This document shows, piece after piece, positions 26,818 to 34,871 of a DNA stretch of 64,000 nt. Source of the DNA: G963665925 sp963665925. GTDB taxonomy: Bacteria > Bacillota > Clostridia > Peptostreptococcales > Acidaminobacteraceae. The first letter of the stretch is position 1, and each line of letters begins with the position of its first letter. Under the pieces are notes generated by a model. That model saw only the letters and a list, made by a program, of their open reading frames with translations. It was not told where the DNA came from and did no database searches. The position numbers and the translations under genes were made by a program. The stretch lies in assembly GCA_963665925.1 (NCBI GenBank), contig OY762511.1:3286001-3350000 (forward strand). The letters run 5' to 3'.

Positions 26818-26858
26818 AGCGCCGTATCAGGGATTTCTGATACGGCGCTTGTGATTTT
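26818..26858 (+). terminator. Terminator after the first chemoreceptor
   Basis: AGCGCCGTATCAG (26818-26830) with CTGATACGGCGCT (26837-26849), then TGTGATTTTAT. The rest of the gap before yajC holds a TATAAT at 26981-26986 with a poor -35 box. Confidence 0.7.
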
Positions 26859-27079
26859 ATAGAGCGCGTGACACGGGGAAACATGGAAGATGCGCAGGGT
26901 AAGATTGTGGTGGTGAGTCATTAGCCCTAGAAAATTCAATTGATGTATATAAAAAGGTACAAAAGTCTGTTCATATAGCTTATAATGGTAGAGACAGCTA
27001 AAATAATAAATAGAGGGATTTTGACATTGAAGTCGAATTATTAAACGGGTATGTGACAGAATTAGAAGGAGGCTATTTT

Positions 27080-27328
27080 ATGGCATTTTCGCTTATTTAC
27101 ATTGCAGCGATTTTCGGTATTTTTTATTTCATGCTGATTCGTCCTCAACAGAAGAAGGCGAAGCAAATGAAGGACATGCGTGAAAGCATCAAAGTTGGAG
27201 ACACGGTGGTTACGATTGGCGGACTTGTAGGCAGAGTAATCCGAATCACAGATGACGATGTTATTCTTGATTGCGGTCCTGGAGAGCAAACCTTCAAAAA
27301 GTGGGCTATTGGAAGCGTTTCAGAATAA
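27080..27328 (+). CDS. yajC: Preprotein translocase accessory subunit YajC
   Basis: Single-span membrane protein of 82 aa that associates with SecDF. One hydrophobic helix at about 3-18 is followed by the family hallmark MLIRPQQKKAKQMKDM and a small beta domain with VGDTVVTIGGLVGRV. AGAAGGAGG precedes the ATG at 27080; a start 27 bp upstream has no ribosome site. Separated from secDF by the SCIFF genes. Confidence 0.95.
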   Translation: MAFSLIYIAAIFGIFYFMLIRPQQKKAKQMKDMRESIKVGDTVVTIGGLVGRVIRITDDDVILDCGPGEQTFKKWAIGSVSE

Positions 27329-27348
27329 TTAAATCAGGTATACATATG

Positions 27349-27390
27349 AAGGATAGCATGCTGATAGGTCAGCCTGCTGTCCTTTTATTC
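27349..27390 (+). terminator. Terminator after yajC
   Basis: AAGGATAGCA (27349-27358) with TGCTGTCCTT (27375-27384), followed by TTATTC. Confidence 0.65.
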
Positions 27391-27442
27391 ATTGTGGATT
27401 TTACATGTTGCTGTACACAGGGTAAGTTGACCTAAACTTAAC

Positions 27443-27471
27443 TGGTCAGCAGGCTGGACCTGTGCTATAAT
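27443..27471 (+). promoter_or_regulatory. Promoter of the SCIFF peptide gene
   Basis: TGGTCA (27443-27448), 17-bp spacer, TATAAT (27466-27471), about 30 bp upstream of the peptide start. The TATAAT is perfect; the -35 box is moderate. Confidence 0.55.
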
Positions 27472-27501
27472 TGGTATGTATTTACGAGAGGAGGATGAAT
27501 A

Positions 27502-27642
27502 ATGAAACATATTAAAACACTTAATGCAGGTACTCTTAAGAAGACTGCTTCACACGGCGGATGTGGCGAGTGCCAGACATCTTGCCAGTCAGCTTGCAAG
27601 ACTTCTTGTACAGTTGGAAACCAGGAATGTGAAAACAAGTAG
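27502..27642 (+). CDS. scfA: SCIFF peptide (six cysteines in forty-five residues), RiPP precursor
   Basis: A 46-residue peptide, the conserved clostridial SCIFF precursor. Six Cys at 21, 24, 28, 32, 36 and 43 lie in the C-terminal core, behind a leader beginning MKHIKTLNAGTLKK. In the family the radical SAM enzyme encoded next door forms a thioether link from a Cys to the alpha carbon of a Thr in the core (known for Clostridium thermocellum CteA/CteB). Final biological role unknown. RBS GAGGAGG. The gene is strong and short, with its own promoter and terminators before the maturase. Confidence 0.95.
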   Translation: MKHIKTLNAGTLKKTASHGGCGECQTSCQSACKTSCTVGNQECENK

Positions 27643-27719
27643 TTTACATATACGTTGAGACATCAAGGTTTCAAATTGCAAGAAAGTGCGGGACTTTCCC
27701 GTCAAACGCGTACTTAAAA

Positions 27720-27845
27720 GACCAGCCCGCGTACACGGAGCGTACGTAGCTGGTCGTTTTATTGTGTGCTCGAATATGGTGAGCGGGAACAAGCTCACCT
27801 TTTTTGTGGTGCTGGAACAAAGCATGGTTCCAGCACCACAAAAAA
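27720..27845. terminator. Three consecutive hairpins between scfA and scfB
   Basis: Hairpin 1: GACCAGC (27720-27726) with GCTGGTC (27749-27755), then GTTTTATT. Hairpin 2: GGTGAGC (27778-27784) with GCTCACC (27793-27799), then six T, a classic terminator. Hairpin 3: a perfect 19-bp inverted repeat, 27800-27818 with 27827-27845, whose left arm begins with the T-run of hairpin 2 and whose right arm ends in six A. It works as a terminator for either strand. Most transcripts of the peptide should stop here, leaving less maturase mRNA. Confidence 0.75.
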
Positions 27846-27928
27846 GGGTGGGATTTGATTGGATGGCTGTTTTCCTGCACGGTTTATGATTATGTAAGAA
27901 CGTTCGATACTGAACGCTGGAGGTTGAA

Positions 27929-29284
27929 ATGATTCATAAGTTTGAACAAGGCGGCTTGTACATCGTTATCGATGTGAACAGTGGCGCCGTTCACGTTGTT
28001 GATGAGCTGGTATATGATCTGCTGGATCATTATCCGCAAATAGACGCTGATGCAGCGGCTGAAATGCTGTTGGGTAAATATGAAGCCGCAGCAATCAAGG
28101 CTGCAGCGGAGGAAATTGACGCCCTGATTGAAGCGGAGCAGCTCTATTGTGAAGATCAGTACATTCACAATATTGAGTTCAAGGAGAGAAAACCGGTTAT
28201 CAAGGCCCTTTGTCTCCATGTTGCCCATGACTGCAACCTAAGATGTAAATACTGTTTTGCATCTCAGGGTGACTACGAGAGTCATAGAAGCCTGATGGCA
28301 CTTGAAACAGGAAAAAAAGCTTTCGATTTTCTGGTTGAACACTCAGGAAACAGAAGAAATCTTGAAGTGGACTTCTTTGGCGGTGAGCCGCTCATGAACT
28401 TTGAAGTCTGCAAGGACCTGGTTACTTACGGAAGAGAACTTGAAAAGAAACACAATAAGAACTTCCGTTTTACCATGACAACGAATGGCGTACTGCTCGA
28501 CGAAGAAAAAATGGCATATCTCAACGAAGAAATGCATAATGTCGTTCTGAGCGTCGATGGACGTCCGGCGGTGAATGACTTCATGCGTCCTGCCATCAAT
28601 GGTGCAGGTTCATATGATGTGATTATGCCTAAGTTCAAGAAAATGGTTGAAATGCGTGGAGACAAAATGTATTACATCCGTGGTACATTCACACGTTTTA
28701 ATACAGACTTTGCCAAAGATATTCTGCATATGGCAGATCAGGGGTTTGAACAAGTTTCAATTGAACCTGTAGTGGCAGAGCCAAAGCATGATTATGCACT
28801 GAGAGATGAAGATCTTAATACGATCTTCAAGCAGTATGACGAGCTGGCTGAAGAAATCTTAGAGCGAAAAGGGACTGACAAAAGCTTTAACTTCTTCCAC
28901 TTTATGATTGACCTCAGTCAGGGCCCATGTATTGTTAAACGTCTTTCCGGTTGCGGAGCAGGCGCGGAGTACATTGCAGTCACACCAGAAGGCGACATTT
29001 ATCCATGTCACCAGTTTGTAGGAAATGAAGATTTCAAAATGGGCAGTGTTCTCACTGGCGAAATGGACCGCAGCTTGAATGTTGATTTCAAGAATGCCCA
29101 TGTCTACAATAAACCTGACTGTAAAGAATGCTGGGCAAAATTCTATTGCTCAGGTGGTTGTCATGCAAACGCCTATAACTTTAATGATGACATCAACAAG
29201 CCTTACAGACTGGGTTGCGAGATGGAGAGAAAACGCCTTGAGTGTTCACTTTACATTCAAGCAAAGTTGATGACGGAGGAATAG
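27929..29284 (+). CDS. scfB: Thioether cross-link-forming SCIFF peptide maturase (radical SAM/SPASM)
   Basis: 451-aa radical SAM enzyme that modifies the SCIFF peptide. An N-terminal ~90-residue RRE-like precursor-binding part is followed by the SAM cluster motif C102-x3-C106-x2-C109 (HDCNLRCKYCFA) and FFGGEPLMNF. The C-terminal SPASM/twitch region has the expected Cys set: CGAGAEYIAVTPEGDIYPCHQF and CKECWAKFYCSGGCHA, binding two auxiliary 4Fe-4S clusters. Length and neighbour agree with the family. GGAGG precedes the start. Confidence 0.95.
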   Translation: MIHKFEQGGLYIVIDVNSGAVHVVDELVYDLLDHYPQIDADAAAEMLLGKYEAAAIKAAAEEIDALIEAEQLYCEDQYIHNIEFKERKPVIKALCLHVAHDCNLRCKYCFASQGDYESHRSLMALETGKKAFDFLVEHSGNRRNLEVDFFGGEPLMNFEVCKDLVTYGRELEKKHNKNFRFTMTTNGVLLDEEKMAYLNEEMHNVVLSVDGRPAVNDFMRPAINGAGSYDVIMPKFKKMVEMRGDKMYYIRGTFTRFNTDFAKDILHMADQGFEQVSIEPVVAEPKHDYALRDEDLNTIFKQYDELAEEILERKGTDKSFNFFHFMIDLSQGPCIVKRLSGCGAGAEYIAVTPEGDIYPCHQFVGNEDFKMGSVLTGEMDRSLNVDFKNAHVYNKPDCKECWAKFYCSGGCHANAYNFNDDINKPYRLGCEMERKRLECSLYIQAKLMTEE

Positions 29285-29286
29285 GC

Positions 29287-29790
29287 ATGATTAAAGAATT
29301 TCAAGGGATAACACCAAAAATTGACGAAACGTGCTTTGTAGCGGAAACAGCTGTAGTCATAGGCGATGTGGAACTCGAGAAGAATGTGAACGTCTGGTAT
29401 GGCACTGTAATTCGCGGCGATGTGAATTATGTGCGTATTGGAGAGAATACAAACATTCAGGACAATACTGTGGTTCATGTTGAAAGCAATGGTCATCCAA
29501 CGATTATCGGTAAGAATGTAACGATTGGTCACAGTGCGGTCATTCACGCATGTACAATTGGCGACAACTCACTGATTGGTATGGGGGCTATAGTACTTGA
29601 TGGCGCTGAAATCGGCGAGAATGTCATTCTGGGTGCGGGCGCGCTGGTTCCTCCTGGAAAGAAGATTCCGAGCAATTGCCTGGCAGTTGGTTCACCAGCC
29701 AAAGTGGTCAGGGAACTTGGTGAAGAGGAACTTGAAAAACGCATTATGCATGCTAAAAAGTATGTAGAACTAGCACAGAAGCACAAGTAG
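29287..29790 (+). CDS. Gamma carbonic anhydrase-like hexapeptide-repeat protein
   Basis: 167-aa left-handed beta-helix protein of the gamma carbonic anhydrase/YrdA family. The zinc-binding His pattern is visible in NTVVHVES, IGHSAVIHACTIGDNS, and the GDVNYVRIGENTNIQDN start is typical. Catalytic activity of such short homologues is variable, so carbonic anhydrase function is not assured. A start 45 bp upstream in frame overlaps scfB; GGAGGA before the ATG at 29287 decides for the shorter form. It is 2 bp after scfB and may be co-transcribed. Confidence 0.88.
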   Translation: MIKEFQGITPKIDETCFVAETAVVIGDVELEKNVNVWYGTVIRGDVNYVRIGENTNIQDNTVVHVESNGHPTIIGKNVTIGHSAVIHACTIGDNSLIGMGAIVLDGAEIGENVILGAGALVPPGKKIPSNCLAVGSPAKVVRELGEEELEKRIMHAKKYVELAQKHK

Positions 29791-29843
29791 ACACAGTAAA
29801 AGGCGGTTATAGCCCGAAAAAAAAGAAAAACGGGGTGAAGACA

Positions 29844-31145
29844 ATGAAGCGTAATAGCTTTGCAGTATTTTTGATACTCACAGCAGTGATTGTGGGTTGT
29901 GTGGCGCTGGCATTCAGTGGTCTTTCAATCGGTTCCATGCGTATTGATTCTGTTGAAGAGTCAATTAAGCTCGGTCTTGATATTGAAGGCGGCGTAGTTG
30001 TTGTATATGAAGCGCAGACAGAAGCTACTGGCAATGATCTTGCTAAAATAATGGATCAGTCCATCAGTGTTATCAGCAAGCGTGTAAACGAACTGGGCCT
30101 TACAGAGCCAATCATCACAAGACAGGGTGAAAAGCGCATCCGAATCGAACTTCCTGGTGTTAAGAATATTCAGGACGCCGTAGACTCGATTGGTAAGACA
30201 GCGCAGCTTCAGTTTGTTCTTGTAAATGCCGACAGTCAAGCGACAAGCGGTATGACAAGAGACATGTTTGAAGGCAAGGATCTCTTTAGCGGACAGGCTG
30301 TGAAAGACGCAAGCTATGGATATAGTGACAAATATGGTCACACGGTTATGCTTAAAATGAATGACGAAGGCAAGGAACTCTTCAGAGAGGCAACACTTGA
30401 GGCTTCGCAAATGTCTGCTTATGGTGGACAGATTGCCATTCTTCTAGACGATGAAGTCATTTCTGCGCCATTTGCAAAAGAACAGATTCCAAATGGTGAA
30501 GCGGTTATCAACGGCAGCTTTACACAGGAAGGCGCAGCAAGTCTGGCAGCGCTTATCCGTGGTGGTGCACTGCCTGTTGAACTGAAAGAAATCCAGAGTT
30601 CTCTCATTGGTCCGACACTGGGCAAAAACGCCTTGGACTCGGCACTCAATGCAGCTAAAATCGGATTTGTTCTAGTTATCCTCTTCATGGTGATCTACTA
30701 TCGTGTGCCAGGTATTGTTGCATCAATGGCGCTGGTTCTGTATGCATGTCTGCTGCTGTTCACAATGATCGGCTTCGGTGCTACGTTGACTCTGCCAGGT
30801 GTTGCCGGTATTGTTCTTTCGGTCGGTATGGCCGTAGACGCCAACGTTATCATTTTTGAAAGAATCAAGGAAGAGTTGGCAAACGGCAAGACACTGCGCG
30901 CCTCAATTGATTCTGGTTTCTCAAGAGCCCTTAGAACCATTCTTGATGCAAATATTACAACATTTATAGCGGCGATAGTTCTCTTCTACTTCGGTGAAGG
31001 CCCAATCAAGGGCTTTGCTGTAACGCTAATGATTGGTATCGTTATCAGTATGGTGACGGCAGTTATTGTTACAAAATCGATGCTGAGATCTTCCATCGCG
31101 CTTAATGCCTTTAACAATAAAAAACTATTCGGAGCAAGGGGGTAA
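29844..31145 (+). CDS. secD: Protein translocase subunit SecD
   Basis: 433-aa membrane protein that, with SecF, uses the proton or sodium gradient to aid late steps of protein export. TM1 at the N-terminus, the P1 periplasmic domain with LGLDIEGGVVVVYEA, then a C-terminal block of five helices including GLSVGMAVDANVIIFERIKEE (here VLSVGMAVDANV). The first periplasmic region is shorter than in E. coli, as usual in Firmicutes. ATG at 29844 is preferred to the GTG at 29835, which itself is part of the ribosome site. Confidence 0.96.
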   Translation: MKRNSFAVFLILTAVIVGCVALAFSGLSIGSMRIDSVEESIKLGLDIEGGVVVVYEAQTEATGNDLAKIMDQSISVISKRVNELGLTEPIITRQGEKRIRIELPGVKNIQDAVDSIGKTAQLQFVLVNADSQATSGMTRDMFEGKDLFSGQAVKDASYGYSDKYGHTVMLKMNDEGKELFREATLEASQMSAYGGQIAILLDDEVISAPFAKEQIPNGEAVINGSFTQEGAASLAALIRGGALPVELKEIQSSLIGPTLGKNALDSALNAAKIGFVLVILFMVIYYRVPGIVASMALVLYACLLLFTMIGFGATLTLPGVAGIVLSVGMAVDANVIIFERIKEELANGKTLRASIDSGFSRALRTILDANITTFIAAIVLFYFGEGPIKGFAVTLMIGIVISMVTAVIVTKSMLRSSIALNAFNNKKLFGARG

Positions 31146-31150
31146 TACAG

Positions 31151-32044
31151 ATGAAGATTGCTGAGAATTTTAAAATCTGGTTTGCCATTTCCCTTGTAGT
31201 TATTGCAGCGGGACTCGGCAGTGCCATGTTCGCTGGACTAAATCTGGGAATTGATTTCACAGGCGGAACCATGATGCAGATTGACATGGGCCGTGTTGTT
31301 GAAGTTAAGGAAGTCAATGTTGTCATTGATGAATTTGACCTAAGCCCAGATATCATCCATGCGGGAAGCGAAAAACAGGAAATCATCATTAAGACAAAAG
31401 CGTCGCTTTCAAACGCGGAACGTACAGAAATCTTTACGAAAATACAAGACGCCTTTGGTCTTGAGACGGACGCCTTTATTGGTGCAGAACAGTTTGGACC
31501 TGCCATTGGTGATGAGATTCAAAACCGTGCGCTGATTGCCGTACTGCTTGCGTCAGTGGGTATGTTCATTTATATCATTTTCCGATTCGAAATGATTTAT
31601 GGTGTCTCATCCATAATCGCACTGATGCATGATGTGCTTGTGCTTGTGAGTATATATGCACTTTTCAGAGTCCCTGTGAACTCATCGTTCATTGCGGCGA
31701 TTCTGACAATCGTAGGTTACTCAATCAATGATACGATTGTTGTATTTGACCGTGTTCGCGAAAATGTCAAGCGTATGGACAAAGCGACATACAATGAAAT
31801 TGCCAATACGAGTTTGAAGCAGACAATCACACGTTCAATCAATACATCATTGACAACACTCGTTGTTATTGGGTCATTGTACGTGCTAGGCGTTGAATCT
31901 ATCAAGGAATTTGCATTTCCGCTTATGGCAGGTGTCATTGTCGGAACATACTCTTCGATTTTTATCGCGAGTCCGATTTGGGCACTGTTGAAAACGTCTA
32001 AGAAGAATAAGAATCGCAATTATCCAGTCAAAGAAGAAGCATAA
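31151..32044 (+). CDS. secF: Protein translocase subunit SecF
   Basis: 297-aa partner of SecD. LGIDFTGGTMMQI after TM1 and the helix with VGYSINDTIVVFDRVREN are the family marks; DRVRENVK follows. Six transmembrane segments. Starts 5 bp after secD, so the two are one operon. A terminator follows. Confidence 0.96.
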   Translation: MKIAENFKIWFAISLVVIAAGLGSAMFAGLNLGIDFTGGTMMQIDMGRVVEVKEVNVVIDEFDLSPDIIHAGSEKQEIIIKTKASLSNAERTEIFTKIQDAFGLETDAFIGAEQFGPAIGDEIQNRALIAVLLASVGMFIYIIFRFEMIYGVSSIIALMHDVLVLVSIYALFRVPVNSSFIAAILTIVGYSINDTIVVFDRVRENVKRMDKATYNEIANTSLKQTITRSINTSLTTLVVIGSLYVLGVESIKEFAFPLMAGVIVGTYSSIFIASPIWALLKTSKKNKNRNYPVKEEA

Positions 32045-32085
32045 TCACAATAAGCATTTTCATATTTGACCATCAAAGACGATTG

Positions 32086-32118
32086 GGACTACGGAGTCAT
32101 ACTCTGTAGTCCTTTTAC
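32086..32118 (+). terminator. Terminator after secF
   Basis: GGACTACGGAGT (32086-32097) with ACTCTGTAGTCC (32101-32112), then TTTTA. The following 200 bp to the next gene hold no other clear element. Confidence 0.75.
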
Positions 32119-32335
32119 GTTTAATATACATTGATACACTGATGGGGGCGGATATGCCGGTGTGTTTGTATATTGATTACATTCTTAAAGGATTGTATAA
32201 GGTATAGAATAGGTAAATGAGGGTTGTCTATGAATCTGGAAGGGGGACAGGGGATATACTGCAAGTAAATAATTGACCAAATGTACATGCGTAAAAAATC
32301 AATTCGTAGTATAATAATCGTCGAGGAGGTTGAAA

Positions 32336-34336
32336 ATGAAAATAATAAGTCGATTGAGAATACGGTCCATACTTACAATCGGGCTGGTGTTCATGGTTGT
32401 ACTCGTCGGTTATCTGAGTCTGGTATCCTATGGTGGCATAACGCAGTTGGCCTCAAAATCGATACCGGTAATTCGTGAAAACGAAGCACTTATGAAAACG
32501 GTGCTTGATATGCGACGGGCGGAAAAAGATCTGCTTTTATACGATCTTAGGATTGCGGATTTCTTCGAAGTGAATTCAAGTCAGAACTTAGATCAGTTTA
32601 AAAGGGATTACGACAAGGCAATGGAAATGATTACGAATCTGGAAGCCTTAAATCAGGGACTGAATATCCTGGATGCTGAACAGATTGATGAAGTCAGAAC
32701 ATTGCTGGAGCAGAATCACGCAGCTTTTCTGGAGTTGATACAGCTTTATAAGGACAAGGGGTATCAGTCATTTGGAAAAGTAGGTGAACTCAGAATAATC
32801 GAAGAATCGATTGCAGGAACATTATCAGGTGCGGAAGAAAGTTTTGAAATCGAAAGCGCATTGCTGCTGCTAAAGGGATACGAGAAAGAGTATCTTATCA
32901 GCAATGATCCGGAGATTCTTAAATCGTTTTCTGAACAGCTTGATAAGACATACGGTGCAATTGGAAGTTTCACAGGGCAAGGTGTAGACCTTGGTCAACT
33001 GACTGGCTATGTGGACGACTATGCCAAGACACTACAGGAGGTTGCCGACCTCGATGGGCTTATTGGCAGAACGGGCTCGGAAGGTAAGGTTGGGACCTAT
33101 AACGCATCGTCGACCCATCTCATGGGTGTGCTTGAGCTGAATAACCGTGAAATTTCGGAAAGTGTCGGTGAAATTGCAGCCAGAAAGCTGGATGCGATTC
33201 GTTTTGCAAGTATTCTAGTTGTCTGTTTATCGGGTCTAATAGGCATAGCTGTTGCTATTCTCGTATTGAAACCAATACGTACGACAAACACAGTTGTAGC
33301 GGCTCTGTCTGAAGGTGAAGGCGATCTCACTGTTAAAATGAGTGAGGGCAAGAATGAAATGGGTACACTTCGAAAAAATATGAACTGTTTCATTGAGAAC
33401 ATACGACAAATTGTCGTTCTTGTTAAAGAGAATACATCATTTGTCAATGATTCTGCCCAAGAGCTCAACCGAGCGGTTTCTGAAGCCAACAGAAATATCG
33501 AAACAATTTCTCAGGAAGTGCATAGCATAACGACGGAAATAGAATACAATTCAAGTGTTGTAGAGGAAATATCGGCATCTGTCCAGGAAATGGCTCAAAG
33601 TGCATCGGACGTTGGCTCTGACGCTTCAGCACTCCTGATTAATGCTAAAAATGTGACAGAAGCTATTCAAAGCGGGTCTTCCAATTTGGACGCAATGTCC
33701 CTTGTCGTCAATGAAGTCAAAAAAAATTCCAAAGAGGTTACGGAGGATATTGAAAAGCTAGAGTCCTATTCTTCTGAAATCGAGTCAATCATTGGCATTA
33801 TTACAGGAATTTCTGCACAGACAAACCTGCTTGCACTCAATGCCAGCATAGAGGCTGCAAGAGCTGGCGAACACGGACGTGGATTCGCAGTCGTTGCGGA
33901 TGAAGTTCGAAAGCTGGCTGAGGAGAGCGGTAAATCTACAGTACGTATTTCAAACCTGATAGATATGATCCATCAAATGGTTGGCAAGACAAAAATGAGT
34001 ATAGAACTTGAGGCCGAAAAAATTGACAAAAGCGTAGCCATGACAGGAGACGCCAATGAAGGCTTCAAGAAGATCATTATACAGGTAGATGATATGGTAG
34101 AACGTATTGCGCATATTACAGAACTTACCAAACAACAGTCGGATGTGAGCGGGCAAATTGCCAAATCCATCGATGAGGTTGCAGGCGTGACATCAAATAA
34201 TGCTTCATCTGCGCGTGAAATCAGTGAAAATGTTGAGAATCAGGTTGCGGTATTCGAAGAAATCGGTGCTTCTCTCAGTGAACTTCAGCGCATTGCTGAA
34301 AATCTTGAGGAAGAAACGAATCGCTTTAAGGTATAG
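32336..34336 (+). CDS. Methyl-accepting chemotaxis protein with four-helix-bundle-type sensor
   Basis: 666-aa chemoreceptor. TM1 about 12-35; a long helical extracellular region (about 36-285) without Cache motifs, starting with NEALMKTVLDMRRAEKDLLLYDLR, which fits a helical-bimodular or 4HB sensor; TM2 about 290-312; HAMP; and the signalling tip ISAQTNLLALNASIEAARAGEHGRGFAVVADEVRKLAEESGKS spread over about 490-540. GAGGAGG is 5 nt before the ATG. It stands between secF and recJ, an interruption of the usual order. Ligand unknown. Confidence 0.92.
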   Translation: MKIISRLRIRSILTIGLVFMVVLVGYLSLVSYGGITQLASKSIPVIRENEALMKTVLDMRRAEKDLLLYDLRIADFFEVNSSQNLDQFKRDYDKAMEMITNLEALNQGLNILDAEQIDEVRTLLEQNHAAFLELIQLYKDKGYQSFGKVGELRIIEESIAGTLSGAEESFEIESALLLLKGYEKEYLISNDPEILKSFSEQLDKTYGAIGSFTGQGVDLGQLTGYVDDYAKTLQEVADLDGLIGRTGSEGKVGTYNASSTHLMGVLELNNREISESVGEIAARKLDAIRFASILVVCLSGLIGIAVAILVLKPIRTTNTVVAALSEGEGDLTVKMSEGKNEMGTLRKNMNCFIENIRQIVVLVKENTSFVNDSAQELNRAVSEANRNIETISQEVHSITTEIEYNSSVVEEISASVQEMAQSASDVGSDASALLINAKNVTEAIQSGSSNLDAMSLVVNEVKKNSKEVTEDIEKLESYSSEIESIIGIITGISAQTNLLALNASIEAARAGEHGRGFAVVADEVRKLAEESGKSTVRISNLIDMIHQMVGKTKMSIELEAEKIDKSVAMTGDANEGFKKIIIQVDDMVERIAHITELTKQQSDVSGQIAKSIDEVAGVTSNNASSAREISENVENQVAVFEEIGASLSELQRIAENLEEETNRFKV

Positions 34337-34376
34337 CGGATTTCTAAAAGATATTCTTCGTACGTGTATAATAAGT

Positions 34377-34413
34377 GCTCCAGTGGCAAATACGCATACT
34401 GGAGCTTTTTTTG
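34377..34413 (+). terminator. Terminator after the second chemoreceptor
   Basis: GCTCCAGT (34377-34384) with ACTGGAGC (34398-34405), then seven T. Confidence 0.85.
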
Positions 34414-34488
34414 TATATTCTCCACTTCGTTTTTGGTATAATTAGTATGATCTCAATGATAATTGGGAGAACGAATAGGAGGCGACTT

Positions 34489-34848
34489 ATGAAAGCGACA
34501 TTCATTTTATCACTTGTCATGGCAATCCTGATTGCCATATTTGCCCTGCTCAATGGAACAACAGTCCCTGTGAGCTTTGGCTTTGCTCAAATCGAAGCAT
34601 CTCTTGCCCTGATCATACTGGTATCGGTGGCTATTGGTGCAATCATCATCTACCTGATTGATGTTATGGGGAAATTTAAAAGTGCACGTCGCATAAAAGA
34701 CCTTGAAAAGAAAATCAGTAAGCTTGAAAAAGAGGTTTCTGAAAAAGCCGCTGTTATTTCCAAGCTGTCTCAAGCTGAAGCCATTTCAAATGCGGCAAAA
34801 GCAGAGACGCATCAGAGTACGCAAGAAAAAACGGAAGAGAAAGCTTAG
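34489..34848 (+). CDS. LapA domain (DUF1049) membrane protein
   Basis: 119-aa protein with two transmembrane helices (about 4-22 and 38-60), the second starting ASLALIILVSVAIGAIIIYLI, and a C-terminal coiled coil rich in Lys and Glu (KDLEKKISKLEKEVSEK). This is the LapA/DUF1049 layout, known in E. coli for lipopolysaccharide assembly control; in Firmicutes the role is unclear. AGGAGG before the ATG at 34489 rules out a longer form that starts within the upstream terminator. Confidence 0.82.
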   Translation: MKATFILSLVMAILIAIFALLNGTTVPVSFGFAQIEASLALIILVSVAIGAIIIYLIDVMGKFKSARRIKDLEKKISKLEKEVSEKAAVISKLSQAEAISNAAKAETHQSTQEKTEEKA

Positions 34849-34871
34849 TATACGCAGTAAAGGTGATTTGA

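Noticed and set aside
27053..27079. Longer N-terminus for YajC
   Set aside because: The ribosome site AGAAGGAGG lies inside this extension and points to the ATG at 27080.
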